Counted from the stretch's first letter, positions 6,889 to 15,404 are shown. The stretch is 31,824 bases of DNA from Ventricola sp051883735 (GCA_051883735.1 JBJEUH010000052.1:1-31824), one strand, 5' to 3'. The notes: generated by a model from the sequence alone, not told the origin. Made by a program: numbers and translations.

Positions 6889-8361
6889 TCAGATCACGCC
6901 GGCAGCCACGGCCGCCAGTCTGGCGATGATGGTGTTGGAGAAGATGCCGCAGGCCACGATCGCGACCGTCAGGATCGCCAGCGGCAGCTTCATCTTCCAG
7001 GTCGGGTCATAGCAGCGGCCGGCCTCCAGGCCCTGCGTGTCCTCCAGCGGACGGAAGAACGCGAAGAACGCCACGCTCATCAGGTAAATGGCCGTAAGCA
7101 CTGCGGAAACGAGGATCGCCGCCACGCCGAGATAGCCCAGGACCGTGCCGCTCTCCACCGCCGCGGAGCCGATCATCCACTTGCTCACGAAGCCCGGGAG
7201 CAGCGGCGTGCCCATCAGCGCCAGCGCCGCCACCGTGTACACCGCGAAGGTGAACGGCATGATGCTGCCGAAGCCGCGCAGGCTCTCAATCTGGGTCCTG
7301 TGGGTCTTCACCAGCACCGCGCCCGCGCAGTAGAACAGCGTGATCTTCATCAGCGCGTGGAACACCATGTGCGCCAGCGCCGCGGTCAGGCCCTCCGCCG
7401 TCATCAGGCAGGCGGCCAGCACGATGTAGGACAGGTTGGAAATCGTAGAATACGCGAGGCGGCGCTTGAAGTGATGCTCGCGCACGGCCATCGTGGAGCC
7501 GTACACGATCGTCAGCACCGCCATGAGCATCGCGATGTGCTGCGCCCAGGTGCCGCGAAGCAGATGCGCGCCGAAGCTGAAGTACGTCAGGCGCATGATC
7601 GCGAACACGCCGGACTTGACGACCGCGACCGCGTGCAGCAGCGCGGTGACCGGCGTCGGCGCGACGGAGGCCTTGGGCAGCCAGGCATGCATCGGGAAGA
7701 CCGCCGCCTTCACGCCAAAGCCCGCGAACGCGCACAGGTAGCCGATGCGCAGCAGCAGCGGATGCTCGCCGGCAAACGCCTCGGAGAGCACACCGCCCAT
7801 CACGAATGCGCCGCCGTTGCCGAACGCGACGATGATCATCACGCCCACGAACGCGACAGCCGCGCCGAAAAAGGAATAGATCATGTACATCCGGCCGGCC
7901 GCGACGCTCTCGCGGCCCGTGCCGTGCATGACCAGCGGCAGCGTCGCCAGCGTCAGGAACTCGTAGAAGATGTACATCGTCATGATGTTCGCCGCCGTGG
8001 AGATGCCCAGCGTCACGCCATAGGTGATCGTATAGAGCGCGAAGAAGTGGTTTTCGCCGCCCTCATGCTCCATGTATTCAAAGCCATAGAGCACGGCCAG
8101 CGGCCACAGGAACGCCACCAGCGCCGTGAAGACGCTGCCCAGCCCGTCGATGGCGAAGGCGATGGGCATGTCCTGCATGAGCATGAACGCGACCGACGGG
8201 GTTTCGCTGCGATGGGTCAGGCAGAAGAGCACGATCAGGGACGTGACCAGCGTCACGCCCTCCACCGCCCACTCGCGCTGCGCGCGCGTTTTGGGCGGGA
8301 CGATCAGCATCGCAAGGCCCGCGACGATCGGAAGAAATACCGCAAGGCAAAGCATAGACAT
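6889..8361 (-). CDS. NuoM/MrpD-like antiporter subunit (third extra pump)
   Basis: This is a 490-residue, roughly 14-helix Proton_antipo_M protein. It has the TM5 glutamate in IFYEFLTLATLP and the lysine/WLP signature GFGVKAAVFPMHAWLPKAS, followed by AVVKSGVFAIMR. These residues form the proton path in NuoL/M/N and MrpA/D. I chose ATG 8361 (MSMLCLAVF), which has AAGGAGAG immediately upstream; the longer in-frame start at 8397 lies inside the previous gene and adds a basic, non-membrane stretch. Only 7 bases separate it from the upstream antiporter gene, so translation is probably coupled. Its exact counterpart in Mrp or Mbh complexes cannot be named. Confidence 0.88.
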   Translation of the reverse strand: MSMLCLAVFLPIVAGLAMLIVPPKTRAQREWAVEGVTLVTSLIVLFCLTHRSETPSVAFMLMQDMPIAFAIDGLGSVFTALVAFLWPLAVLYGFEYMEHEGGENHFFALYTITYGVTLGISTAANIMTMYIFYEFLTLATLPLVMHGTGRESVAAGRMYMIYSFFGAAVAFVGVMIIVAFGNGGAFVMGGVLSEAFAGEHPLLLRIGYLCAFAGFGVKAAVFPMHAWLPKASVAPTPVTALLHAVAVVKSGVFAIMRLTYFSFGAHLLRGTWAQHIAMLMAVLTIVYGSTMAVREHHFKRRLAYSTISNLSYIVLAACLMTAEGLTAALAHMVFHALMKITLFYCAGAVLVKTHRTQIESLRGFGSIMPFTFAVYTVAALALMGTPLLPGFVSKWMIGSAAVESGTVLGYLGVAAILVSAVLTAIYLMSVAFFAFFRPLEDTQGLEAGRCYDPTWKMKLPLAILTVAIVACGIFSNTIIARLAAVAAGVI

Positions 8362-8368
8362 TCTCTCC

Positions 8369-9838
8369 TTACAGGATCGCCGCCGCAGCGGTCGCAATCA
8401 CGTCGGTCAGGGGCTTGGCCAGCACGCCGCACAGCACGACGCCCACGGCCAGCACGATCATCGGAACGGTCATCAGCTTGCCCGGCTCACGGCTCTCCAG
8501 GGAGGCGTAGTCGTAGTCGCTGCCCGGGAAGAAGCCGTTGATCGTCACCTGAAGCAGATAGGCCGCGGTCAGCAGCGCGGAGATGATCAGCACGATCGGG
8601 CCGACGACGCCGAAGCCGCCGATGCCCGCGCCCATCGCGCCGGTCGCCAGCTGCCACTTGCTCACGAAGCCGCCCGTCGGCGGGATGCCGATCAGGCCGA
8701 GGGAGGCGATGGTCCAGCACCAGACGGTGATGGGCATCTGCTTGCCGATGCCGCGCAGATCGCGGACGTAGGTCTTGCCGGTCTGGTGGATGATCGCGCC
8801 GGCGCACAGGAACAGGCAGTTCTTGATGGTGGAGTGCGCGACGACGTGCAGGATCGCGCCGCAGAACGCCACCGGGTTCAGGCACGCCAGGCCGAAGAGC
8901 ACATAGGACACCTGGGAGACGGTGGAGTACGCCAGGCGCTTCTTGAGCAGCGGCTCGCGGTACGCCAGCATGGAGCCCATGAACACGGTGATCAGCGTCA
9001 GCGTGAGGAAGGCGCTTTGCACCCAGGTGCCGCGCAGCGTATCCGCGCCGACCAGGAAGTAGATCACGCGGATGACGGCGAGCACGCCCGCCTTGGTGAT
9101 CACGCCGGAGAGGACGGCGGACGCCGGGGCCGGGGCCACCGGGTGCGCGGTCGGCAGCCAGCCGTGCATCGGGAACATGCCGGCCTTGGTGCCAAAGCCC
9201 AGGATGACCAGGAAGGTGATGACCAGCAGACCGGTATGGGAGGCGCCCGCCACCGGCGTGAGGCCGCCGGCGGTGAAGTTCACGCCGCCCAGGTAATAGT
9301 TGAAGAAGAAGATGCCCAGCAGGCCCAGCATCGCGCCGAAGATCGAGTAGATCAGGTACTTGACGCCCGCGGCGACAGCCTGCGGCGTGCGCTCATGCAC
9401 GACCATCGGCACGGAGAGCAGGGTCATCAGCTCGTAGAAGACGTACAGCGTCACCATGGAGCCGGCGTAGCACTGGCCCACCAGCGCGGAGAGCACGGTC
9501 ATGTAGAACAGCTGATAGCTGCGCTCGTTGTGGTCGTGGTTCATGTACTCCAGCGCGAAGACGGAGCCGATCAGCCACATCGCCGCCATCAGCACGGCGA
9601 AGACGGAGCCCAGGATATCCACGCGCAGGATCAGGGACAGGGTGGGCGTCATGTTCAGCAGAAGCGTCTGGGTGCCCTGCGCCGTGCACAGGAAAAGCAC
9701 CATCGCCAGCTCCAGCGCCAGCGCGCCGCAGTTCAGCTTCGCGCGCAGGGCGCGGTCCTCCTTCGCGGCGGGCAGGCACCACACGATAAGGCCGGCCAGC
9801 GCCGGGAAGAAGACGGCCAGAATCATCAAAGCAGTCAC
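8369..9838 (-). CDS. NuoL/MrpA-N-like antiporter subunit (second pump), GTG start
   Basis: This 489-residue polytopic protein of the Proton_antipo_M family carries YVFYELMTLLSVP (TM5 Glu), GFGTKAGMFPMHGWLPTAH (TM7 Lys) and GVITKAGVLAVIRV, so the key charged residues of a functional antiporter subunit are intact. The start is GTG at 9838, preceded by TAGGAGGATACAACC; the next in-frame ATG is 12 bases further on and too far from that ribosome site. It follows mrpD after a 56-base gap, the largest gap in the operon. Together with its two downstream paralogs it occupies the place where Mbh operons carry the hydrogenase module. Confidence 0.88.
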   Translation of the reverse strand: MTALMILAVFFPALAGLIVWCLPAAKEDRALRAKLNCGALALELAMVLFLCTAQGTQTLLLNMTPTLSLILRVDILGSVFAVLMAAMWLIGSVFALEYMNHDHNERSYQLFYMTVLSALVGQCYAGSMVTLYVFYELMTLLSVPMVVHERTPQAVAAGVKYLIYSIFGAMLGLLGIFFFNYYLGGVNFTAGGLTPVAGASHTGLLVITFLVILGFGTKAGMFPMHGWLPTAHPVAPAPASAVLSGVITKAGVLAVIRVIYFLVGADTLRGTWVQSAFLTLTLITVFMGSMLAYREPLLKKRLAYSTVSQVSYVLFGLACLNPVAFCGAILHVVAHSTIKNCLFLCAGAIIHQTGKTYVRDLRGIGKQMPITVWCWTIASLGLIGIPPTGGFVSKWQLATGAMGAGIGGFGVVGPIVLIISALLTAAYLLQVTINGFFPGSDYDYASLESREPGKLMTVPMIVLAVGVVLCGVLAKPLTDVIATAAAAIL

Positions 9839-9894
9839 GGTTGTATCCTCCTAGAATGCCAGGTTGTTACAGTCTTACATCATGCAGACGCCGG

Positions 9895-11394
9895 TCAGGC
9901 AAACCGCGCAAGCCCCTGAGCCAGCGCAGACAGGAACGGCTGGGAGAACAGGCCCATCGCCAGGTTGAGCGCCATCAGACCGATGAGGCCCACCGTGGTA
10001 AACGGATTCTTGCGCACCGTCGGCGGCAGCACCTCGTCGCCCTCCTTGGTCGGGATAAACAGGGTCATTGCCGTGCCCAGGAAGTACACCGCGTTGAGCA
10101 GCGTGGAGATCGCCACCGCGCCCAGCACGATGCCCATGTGACGGCCGCCGACCTCGATGGCCGCCTGCGTCAGCGTGACCTTGGTCATGAAGACGCTCAG
10201 CAGCGGCACGCCGGTCAGGTTGATCGCGCCCAGCGTGAACGCCAGCGCCAGCAGCGGGGAGTGATAGAAGGCGCCGCGCAGATGCTTGCGCAGGTGCGTG
10301 CCGCCGCAGGCGTCGTCCATCTCCGCGCAGGAGACGAACAGCATGGACTTGGTCGCCGCGTGCGCCGCGCTGTGCCAGAGCGCGCAGACGATGCCGATCT
10401 CGCTGCGCAGGCCCAGCGCCGTGAAGATGTAGCCGATCTGCGCGACGGAGGAGTAGGCGATCATCAGGCGGGTCGTCTTCGCGCGCACCGCGCTGACAGA
10501 GCCCATGATCATGCCTGCCACGCCGAAGACGAACAGCACGTCCAGCACGCCCATCGAGCAGATGATGTCAAAGCCGATGACGCGGACGTAGAACTTGATC
10601 AGCAGGAAGATGTAGCCCTTGGAGACGAGGCTGGAGAGCATCGCCGCGACGGTCGGAGTCGCATTGGAGTACGCGCCCGGCAGCCACTTTTCAAACGGAT
10701 ACAGCGCGCTCTTGAGCGCGAGGCCCACCGTCACCATCGCCACGACGATCGTCAGCGGAATCTGGTATTCGCCGGTCGCCGCCAGCGCCGCCACGCTCTC
10801 GCGGATGTTGACCATGAGCAGGTGGCCGGTGATGGTGTAGAGGATCGAGATGCCGAACAGGAACAGGCTCGAGCCGACGAGGTTCATCATCATGTAGCGC
10901 ACGCCGGCCACCAGGTTGCGGCCCTTCTGGCGCATCATGACCAGGCCCGCCGCCGCCAGCGTGTTGATCTCGATGAACACATAGGCGGTGAACAGGTCGT
11001 TGGTGTACACCAGCGCCTGCAGCGCCAGGAACGTCAGATCGACCAGGATGCAGTAGATGTTGTACTTGGTCTTCTCGATCTCGCGGATGGAGGGCACCAT
11101 GCCGCCGATGAAGGAGAAGAGCGTCACGAAGCAGAAGACCATCATCATCAGCGATTCAATCACGCCGATGCGGATCTCGTTGCCCCACGGGGCCGGGAAG
11201 TGGCCCATCATGTACACATAGCTCTCGCCGGTGGTCAGCGTGTAGACCAGCACCGATGCGGTCATCGCCGTCACCGCCGCGATCAGGCCCATCGTCAGCC
11301 ATCTGGCCTGGCGTCCCTTGAGGGCGGAGGTGACGACCGCGCAGATGAGCGTCAGCAGAATGCAGAAGAACGGAAAGTTCTGTACGAAGTGCAT
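9895..11394 (-). CDS. mrpD: MrpD/MbhH-type cation:proton antiporter subunit
   Basis: This 499-residue, roughly 14-helix membrane protein is closest in layout to MrpD/MbhH. TM5 carries the glutamate (AYVFIEINTLAAAG), and the TM7 region reads GLALKSALYPFEKWLPGAYS, the variant expected in MrpD rather than the MHxWLP form of NuoL. The next segment has SSLVSKGYIFLL. MrpD is one of the two ion-translocating subunits of Mrp antiporters. Its ATG overlaps the mrpC stop codon (TGATG at 11396-11392), and GGAGGAGG lies just upstream, so the two are translationally coupled. Position after mrpC matches both Mrp and Mbh gene order. Confidence 0.92.
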   Translation of the reverse strand: MHFVQNFPFFCILLTLICAVVTSALKGRQARWLTMGLIAAVTAMTASVLVYTLTTGESYVYMMGHFPAPWGNEIRIGVIESLMMMVFCFVTLFSFIGGMVPSIREIEKTKYNIYCILVDLTFLALQALVYTNDLFTAYVFIEINTLAAAGLVMMRQKGRNLVAGVRYMMMNLVGSSLFLFGISILYTITGHLLMVNIRESVAALAATGEYQIPLTIVVAMVTVGLALKSALYPFEKWLPGAYSNATPTVAAMLSSLVSKGYIFLLIKFYVRVIGFDIICSMGVLDVLFVFGVAGMIMGSVSAVRAKTTRLMIAYSSVAQIGYIFTALGLRSEIGIVCALWHSAAHAATKSMLFVSCAEMDDACGGTHLRKHLRGAFYHSPLLALAFTLGAINLTGVPLLSVFMTKVTLTQAAIEVGGRHMGIVLGAVAISTLLNAVYFLGTAMTLFIPTKEGDEVLPPTVRKNPFTTVGLIGLMALNLAMGLFSQPFLSALAQGLARFA

Positions 11395-11765
11395 CAGACC
11401 TCCTCCTTTCCGGCCAGCGCGATCATCTCATCCAGATTGAGGGTGTGATAGCGGTAATACAGGCGCACGGTCAGCGCGAGCATCAGCGCCGTCACGGAGA
11501 CGGAGACGACGATGCCCGTGAGCACCAGGCCCGCTGGAACCGGGTTGATGTACGCCGTAACGCTCTGCACGCCGCCAACCACGATCGGCGCGACGCGGCC
11601 CTCGATGTAGCCCTGGCAGGCCAGGAACAGGAAGATGCCCGCGTCCATGATGTCCATGCCGATGATCTTCTTGAGCAGGTTCTTGTGCAGCAGCATCGTG
11701 CTGAAGCCGATGCAGAACAGGATGACCGCCGCCGTCTGCTCGTAATTGACAAGCAGGTATTGCAT
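11394..11765 (-). CDS. mrpC: MrpC/MbhG (NuoK-like) antiporter subunit
   Basis: This 123-residue protein has three predicted membrane helices, as expected for MrpC/MnhC/NuoK. Family features include the opening helix with ILFCIGFSTMLLHKNLLKK, IIGMDIMDAGIFLFL, and VTAYINPVPAGLVLTGIVVSVSVTA, which matches the MrpC motif in which (DP)xxxALVLTAIVIxxA is typical. The short C-terminal tail is acidic. GGAGAG precedes ATG 11765, which is one base after the stop of the mrpB fusion gene. In the complex it would lie between MrpD and the small subunits and contribute to the central charged axis. Confidence 0.92.
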   Translation of the reverse strand: MQYLLVNYEQTAAVILFCIGFSTMLLHKNLLKKIIGMDIMDAGIFLFLACQGYIEGRVAPIVVGGVQSVTAYINPVPAGLVLTGIVVSVSVTALMLALTVRLYYRYHTLNLDEMIALAGKEEV

Positions 11766-11766
11766 C

Positions 11767-12762
11767 TTACAGCTCTCCTTTCCTGAACACCGCGTAGAAG
11801 CAGTACATCGTGCAGGTGACGATGAAGCCGACGCAGATGTTCAGCACGAGAATCAGGCCGCTGGAGAGGATTGCGCCCGGCGTGCCCAGCGGGATGATGC
11901 TTTCGATGTGGTTCGCGCCCGTGAAGAACGAGTAGCACTTGCTGAGCGCGTAGGTGAGCAGCGCCACCAGCACGATGCGCTGATAGGTCTTGTAGGTGAA
12001 GAACCTGCGCATTTTGGCGAAGCCGAACGCCGTGACGTACAGGATCAGGCCCGCGCCCATGATCGCGCCGCCGGAGAAGCCGCCGCCCGGGGAGAGGTGG
12101 CCGTTCAGGACGATATACACGCCCAGCAGCAGCACGATGGGCACCAGGATGGTCGCCGTCTTCTGCAGGATCACGTCGTTCTTGGGCTCGTAGTAGGTAT
12201 CGGAATGCGGGTTCTGCTCCATGTACTGCGCCAGCTGGCTGTAGCGGGCGGAGTCCTTGTCCTTGCGCAGCAGGAACAGCACGACCATCGCCGCCGTGAA
12301 CAGCACGCTGGACTCGCCCAGCGTATCGAACGCGCGGTAATCGAGGATCATGCCGGTGACGATGTTCACCGCGCCGGTCTCCTGCAGGCCCTTTTCGATG
12401 TAGCGGGCCGCGACCTCGTTGTTGATCGGGTGATTCGGATCGCCGAAGGCCGGCAGCGTCGTGACGGTGTAGAGCAGCAGCGCGATCATCGTCAGGCACA
12501 CGCCGACGCACAGCAGGTTGTACAGCGCGCGTGCAAACGGCACGACCTTTTTCTCGGTCCAGGTGTGCATGGCCGCCTCGATGCGCGCCTCTTCCTCGCG
12601 CTCCTCCTGTGCCCAGCGGATTTCCGCCGGGGAGAGCTTTTCGATGTCCGGCGCGGCGGCCTGCTCCTGCGCGGCCTCCATCTCGCGCTCCAGCGCGCCC
12701 TGCTCGTCGCTGAGCCAGCCGTTCATCCGGTCGATCCAGCGGTTCTTCTTATTCTTCGCCAT
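11767..12762 (-). CDS. mrpB: MbhE-MrpB fusion antiporter subunit with Glu-rich N-terminal extension
   Basis: This 331-residue protein joins two usually separate parts. Residues 1-70 are a hydrophilic, Glu/Ala-rich, probably helical extension. A helix near 83-105 is followed by an MbhE-like segment, ETGAVNIVTGMILDYRAFD and then TLGE (about 125-150), which in Mrp systems is the C-terminal end of MrpA. From about 190 the sequence is MrpB/MbhF, with the hallmark GHLSPGGGFSGG and four predicted helices. I chose ATG 12762 (MAKNKKN) with GGAGGTG upstream; it overlaps the end of the previous gene by 14 bases. The soluble N-terminal extension is not something I know from MrpB or MbhE and may bind a partner (inference). 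Confidence 0.88.
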   Translation of the reverse strand: MAKNKKNRWIDRMNGWLSDEQGALEREMEAAQEQAAAPDIEKLSPAEIRWAQEEREEEARIEAAMHTWTEKKVVPFARALYNLLCVGVCLTMIALLLYTVTTLPAFGDPNHPINNEVAARYIEKGLQETGAVNIVTGMILDYRAFDTLGESSVLFTAAMVVLFLLRKDKDSARYSQLAQYMEQNPHSDTYYEPKNDVILQKTATILVPIVLLLGVYIVLNGHLSPGGGFSGGAIMGAGLILYVTAFGFAKMRRFFTYKTYQRIVLVALLTYALSKCYSFFTGANHIESIIPLGTPGAILSSGLILVLNICVGFIVTCTMYCFYAVFRKGEL

Positions 12763-13051
12763 GCTCTTCACCTCCGCGCTGCTTTTCAGCATGCTTCCTG
12801 CGGACCTCGTTGCGCGCGTCGATCGCGTGGATCTTCTTGAGCGCCAGGAACAAAAGCAGGCTCGTGATGCCCGCGCCGACCGCCGCCTCGGTGATCGCCA
12901 GATCCGGCGACTGCATCGTGATCCACACGATGGACATGATCATGGAATACGCCATGTAGATGACGACGCTGGTCAGCAGATCGCGCGTCACGCACACGGC
13001 AATCGCGCAGACGATCAGGAACAGCAGCATCAGCTGTACGATGATACTCAT
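12749..13051 (-). CDS. MbhD-like antiporter subunit (DUF4040 / MrpA C-terminal type)
   Basis: This small protein of 100 residues has three predicted helices and the DUF4040 signature SPDLAITEAAVGAGITSLL, which carries the conserved glutamate. In canonical Mrp operons this domain is part of the large MrpA; in archaeal Mbh it is the separate subunit MbhD, as here. Its ATG overlaps the mrpG stop as ATGA (13051-13048), with AAGGAGGG upstream. The hydrophilic tail after residue 72 is rich in Lys, Glu and His. Confidence 0.9.
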   Translation of the reverse strand: MSIIVQLMLLFLIVCAIAVCVTRDLLTSVVIYMAYSMIMSIVWITMQSPDLAITEAAVGAGITSLLLFLALKKIHAIDARNEVRRKHAEKQRGGEEHGEE

Positions 13052-13437
13052 GCCTGTCCCTCCTTTGCCTCGCCGTCGGTCTCCTGTGCCATGGCTGCCT
13101 CGCGCTCCTGCTTGAGCGTGGCCATGTGGACGGTCATATACTCGTCACGCTGCTCGTCCGTTTTGATCTCCAGGCGGCACAGCATGTGGCTGGCCACCGG
13201 AGAGGACAGCCACCAGAAGACGACCACCAGCAGAATCTTGAACGCCGAGAAGAAGTCCGGCGCGCTGATGGCCAGACCGACCATGCACAGCGAGATGCCC
13301 ATCGTATCCAGGATGGCCGCTGCGTGCATGCGGTTGGCCGCGTACTGGAACTTAAAGACGCCGTACACGCCGATGCAGCAGAACACGAGGCCCGCCAGCA
13401 CCAGCGCCGCCGTCAGCAAAAAGCGAATCCATTCCAT
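13048..13437 (-). CDS. mrpG: MrpG/MbhC antiporter subunit
   Basis: The 129-residue product has three helices typical of the MrpG/PhaG family: one at the N-terminus, then YGVFKFQYAANRMHAAAI, a conserved cytoplasmic loop motif of MrpG, then DTMGISLCMVGLAI and a third helix with FWWLSSPVASHML. The last 40 residues form a hydrophilic tail. The start codon overlaps the mrpF stop by one base (TGATG at 13437), so these two are coupled. MrpG is a small structural subunit with no activity of its own known. Confidence 0.92.
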   Translation of the reverse strand: MEWIRFLLTAALVLAGLVFCCIGVYGVFKFQYAANRMHAAAILDTMGISLCMVGLAISAPDFFSAFKILLVVVFWWLSSPVASHMLCRLEIKTDEQRDEYMTVHMATLKQEREAAMAQETDGEAKEGQA

Positions 13438-13781
13438 CAGGCGTCGGCCTCCTTTTCCTGCCTGCCGGCCTGCTCGGCCAGAAGCGATTCCTCATGCTTG
13501 TGCTCCTCATAGATGCCCGTGTACACCTTGCTGAGCAGGATGACAGCCAGGAAGCTGAGCATCGCGTACACCAGCGCGATATCCGCCAGATAGCCTTCGC
13601 CCAGCAGCAGCACCGTCACCGCCACCATGATGACGGTCAGCGTGCCGATCATGTTGATCGCCAGCACGCGGTCGGAGATGCGCGGGCCCAGGATGCAGCG
13701 AACCAGGCAGGCCAGCGCCAGCAGCGTCAGCACGCCCAGCGTCACCGCCAGAAGCACCTGATAGGCAAGATCAATGCTCAT
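13437..13781 (-). CDS. mrpF: MrpF/MbhB antiporter subunit
   Basis: This 114-residue protein has three helices and the MrpF/PhaF signature LVRCILGPRISDRVLAINMIG, quoted here from residue 26 with its hallmark GPRxSDRVLAxN, followed by an acidic residue in LADIALVYAMLSF. MrpF is a small membrane subunit required for Mrp antiport. AAGGAGGAAAACC precedes ATG 13781, which overlaps the mrpE coding end by 11 bases. The C-terminal 28 residues are hydrophilic and rich in Glu, His and Gln, longer than in many MrpF proteins. Confidence 0.92.
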   Translation of the reverse strand: MSIDLAYQVLLAVTLGVLTLLALACLVRCILGPRISDRVLAINMIGTLTVIMVAVTVLLLGEGYLADIALVYAMLSFLAVILLSKVYTGIYEEHKHEESLLAEQAGRQEKEADA

Positions 13782-14313
13782 GGTTTTCCTCCTTTGCTTC
13801 GTCGGCCTGCGTCCGGGGATCAGGCGAAGGGTTATCCGTCTTCTGCGCAGCGCTGCTCTTTTCCATCTTCACCAGGGCCTGCACGAACACGCCGTCATCC
13901 AGGCCCTCGACCAGCGACGCATCCAGCGCATGCACCAGATAGTGATTGTCATGCAGGTCCACCGTGATGGTGCCCGGGGTCAGGGTGATGGAGTTCGCCA
14001 GGGCGACGCGATGACGGTTCTTCTCCAGCGGCACGTCGAACTGCACCAGCTGGGGCTTGGGTTCAAAGTCCTGCTTCAGGATCATGCCGGCCGCGGTGAG
14101 GTTGGCCTTCACAATCTCGCGCACCAGCACCACGCCATAGCGGATCGCGGACGGCAGGCGGCGAACGAGCGCAGCGTCAACCTTCGGGCTGTACCCCATG
14201 TACTTCCAGGTGAACGCATACGCAACCGCCGCGAACACCAGGCCGAACAGCGCGATTTCCGTCGTCCACCTGCCATTGAGAACGATCCAGAGCGCGAAAA
14301 AACAGATAAACAT
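13771..14313 (-). CDS. mrpE: MrpE/MbhA antiporter subunit
   Basis: The 180-residue product is an MrpE-family membrane subunit. It opens with hydrophobic helices, has the YGVVLVREIVKANLTAA segment and the family motif ALANSITLTPGTITVDL near residue 105. A hydrophilic C-terminal tail of about 35 residues follows. MrpE supports assembly and activity of the antiporter. I chose ATG 14313, with AGGAGG 7 bases upstream, over the longer frame from 14376 whose extra N-terminus is non-hydrophobic and lies over the promoter leader. It is the first gene of the operon, downstream of the promoter at 14382-14410. Confidence 0.92.
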   Translation of the reverse strand: MFICFFALWIVLNGRWTTEIALFGLVFAAVAYAFTWKYMGYSPKVDAALVRRLPSAIRYGVVLVREIVKANLTAAGMILKQDFEPKPQLVQFDVPLEKNRHRVALANSITLTPGTITVDLHDNHYLVHALDASLVEGLDDGVFVQALVKMEKSSAAQKTDNPSPDPRTQADEAKEENHEH

Positions 14314-14381
14314 GGCAATCCTCCTATTGACCGTATATCTGTATACACAGGTGCGGCCATTATTCACCATTAACACCGTAC

Positions 14382-14410
14382 ATTTTAATCCCGGCGCTCA
14401 CGAATGTCAA
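14382..14410 (-). promoter_or_regulatory. Promoter of the ten-gene antiporter operon
   Basis: On the minus strand TTGACA (14405-14410) and TAAAAT (14382-14387) are 17 bases apart. Transcription should start near 14375, giving a leader of about 60 bases before mrpE. The leader contains the short dyad GTATAC-AGA-TATAC around 14331-14346, of unknown meaning. I see no riboswitch. Confidence 0.75.
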
Positions 14411-14490
14411 TTCAATCGCCGGATTTTAGCGGCAGCTGAAGGCCGGTTTATCGGGAAATCTTGGTGATCATCCCATTTTGTTCCGCCCAT

Positions 14491-14524
14491 GCAAAAGGAC
14501 ACGGACGATACCATCCGTGTCCTT
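14491..14524 (-). terminator. Terminator of the aminotransferase pair
   Basis: AAGGACACGGA (14495-14505) pairs perfectly with TCCGTGTCCTT (14514-14524) around an 8-base loop, 17 bases after the stop of the downstream aminotransferase gene. The minus-strand side continues into TTTTGC. Confidence 0.75.
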
Positions 14525-14541
14525 CATGCTCTGCTTCGCGG

Positions 14542-15387
14542 TTACTTCCCGCATTCCTCTTTGAGCTTGCGCTGATACGCGTCGCGGATCCTTCCGAAGG
14601 TCGCCTCGTCGCGCATGCCGACGGCCTTGCCGTCGATCTCCCTGACGCGGCAGGTCAGCGCGCTGGAGCTGGAGAAGAAGACCTCGTCCGCGTCCATCAG
14701 CTCGTCCATCGTGAACGGCGCCTCGACGACCGGGATGCCCTGCTCGCGGCAGATCTCCAGGATGTGCTTGCGCGCGATGCCCGGCAGGATCAGGTTGTCG
14801 CACGGCGCGGTGTGCAGCACGCCGTCACGGAGGATGTGCACATTGGAGTGGGAGCACTCGGTCACGCGCTCGCCGCGGTGAAAGATGGTCTCGTCGCAGC
14901 CCGCCTCCGCGGCGCGCTGGTTGGCGATGACCGCCGGCAGCAGGTTGATCGTCTTGATGTTGCAGTGCAGGAAGCGCGTGTCCTCCATGGTGATGCAGCG
15001 GTACGCGCCGTAGACGTCGCGCATGCCGTTCGGGCGCACCCAGGCCCAGAGGCTCGGGCCGGTGGTCGCGCCGCTGTACGGGTGATTGCGCATGCCCACG
15101 CCGCGCGTCACCTGCCAGTACACGAACAGCGAATCGCCCTCCACCTGGTCAATCAGCCCCTGCAGGAGCTGCTTCATCTCCTCCTTGGGCATCGGGATCT
15201 CGATGTCGATCAGCCTGGCGCTGTTGTAGATGCGGTCGATGTGGTCGTCAAAGTGCATCGGCACATGGTTCACCGCCATGGTCGCATCGTACACGCCGTC
15301 GCCGAAGTAGCAGGCGCGGTCGTTCATGGGGACCATCATCTCTTCGATCGGGCCGGTCTTTCCGTTGTAATACGCGATGTTTTTCAT
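14542..15387 (-). CDS. D-amino-acid aminotransferase-like PLP enzyme (paralog B)
   Basis: This 281-residue class IV (fold type IV) PLP aminotransferase is very close to D-alanine aminotransferase (DAAT, 282 residues), which interconverts D-amino acids and 2-oxo acids and feeds D-Glu/D-Ala metabolism. The PLP lysine falls at Lys145 (CNIKTINLLPAV) and the PLP nitrogen-binding glutamate at Glu177 (RVTECSHSNV), the same numbers as in Bacillus DAAT. The R-x-H carboxylate-binding pair (MRNHPY) is also kept. AAGGAG precedes ATG 15387. It lies 17 bases after a close paralog and shares its promoter. Branched-chain or 4-amino-4-deoxychorismate substrates are less likely but cannot be excluded from sequence alone. 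Confidence 0.87.
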   Translation of the reverse strand: MKNIAYYNGKTGPIEEMMVPMNDRACYFGDGVYDATMAVNHVPMHFDDHIDRIYNSARLIDIEIPMPKEEMKQLLQGLIDQVEGDSLFVYWQVTRGVGMRNHPYSGATTGPSLWAWVRPNGMRDVYGAYRCITMEDTRFLHCNIKTINLLPAVIANQRAAEAGCDETIFHRGERVTECSHSNVHILRDGVLHTAPCDNLILPGIARKHILEICREQGIPVVEAPFTMDELMDADEVFFSSSSALTCRVREIDGKAVGMRDEATFGRIRDAYQRKLKEECGK

Positions 15388-15404
15388 AGTCAGACTCCTT
15401 GAAA

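Noticed and set aside
4566..11448. Long plus-strand open frames (for example 4566-6929, 6871-8541, 9841-11448) opposite the antiporter genes
   Set aside because: They have no ribosome sites, are very rich in Arg, His and Gln, and run antisense to clear membrane proteins with tightly coupled starts. They are shadows of GC-rich codon use.
4722..14313. Respiratory complex I or an energy-converting hydrogenase
   Set aside because: No NuoB/C/D/H/I or NiFe-type subunit is in the operon, and the small MrpE, F and G subunits are absent from complex I. Only the antiporter part is present.
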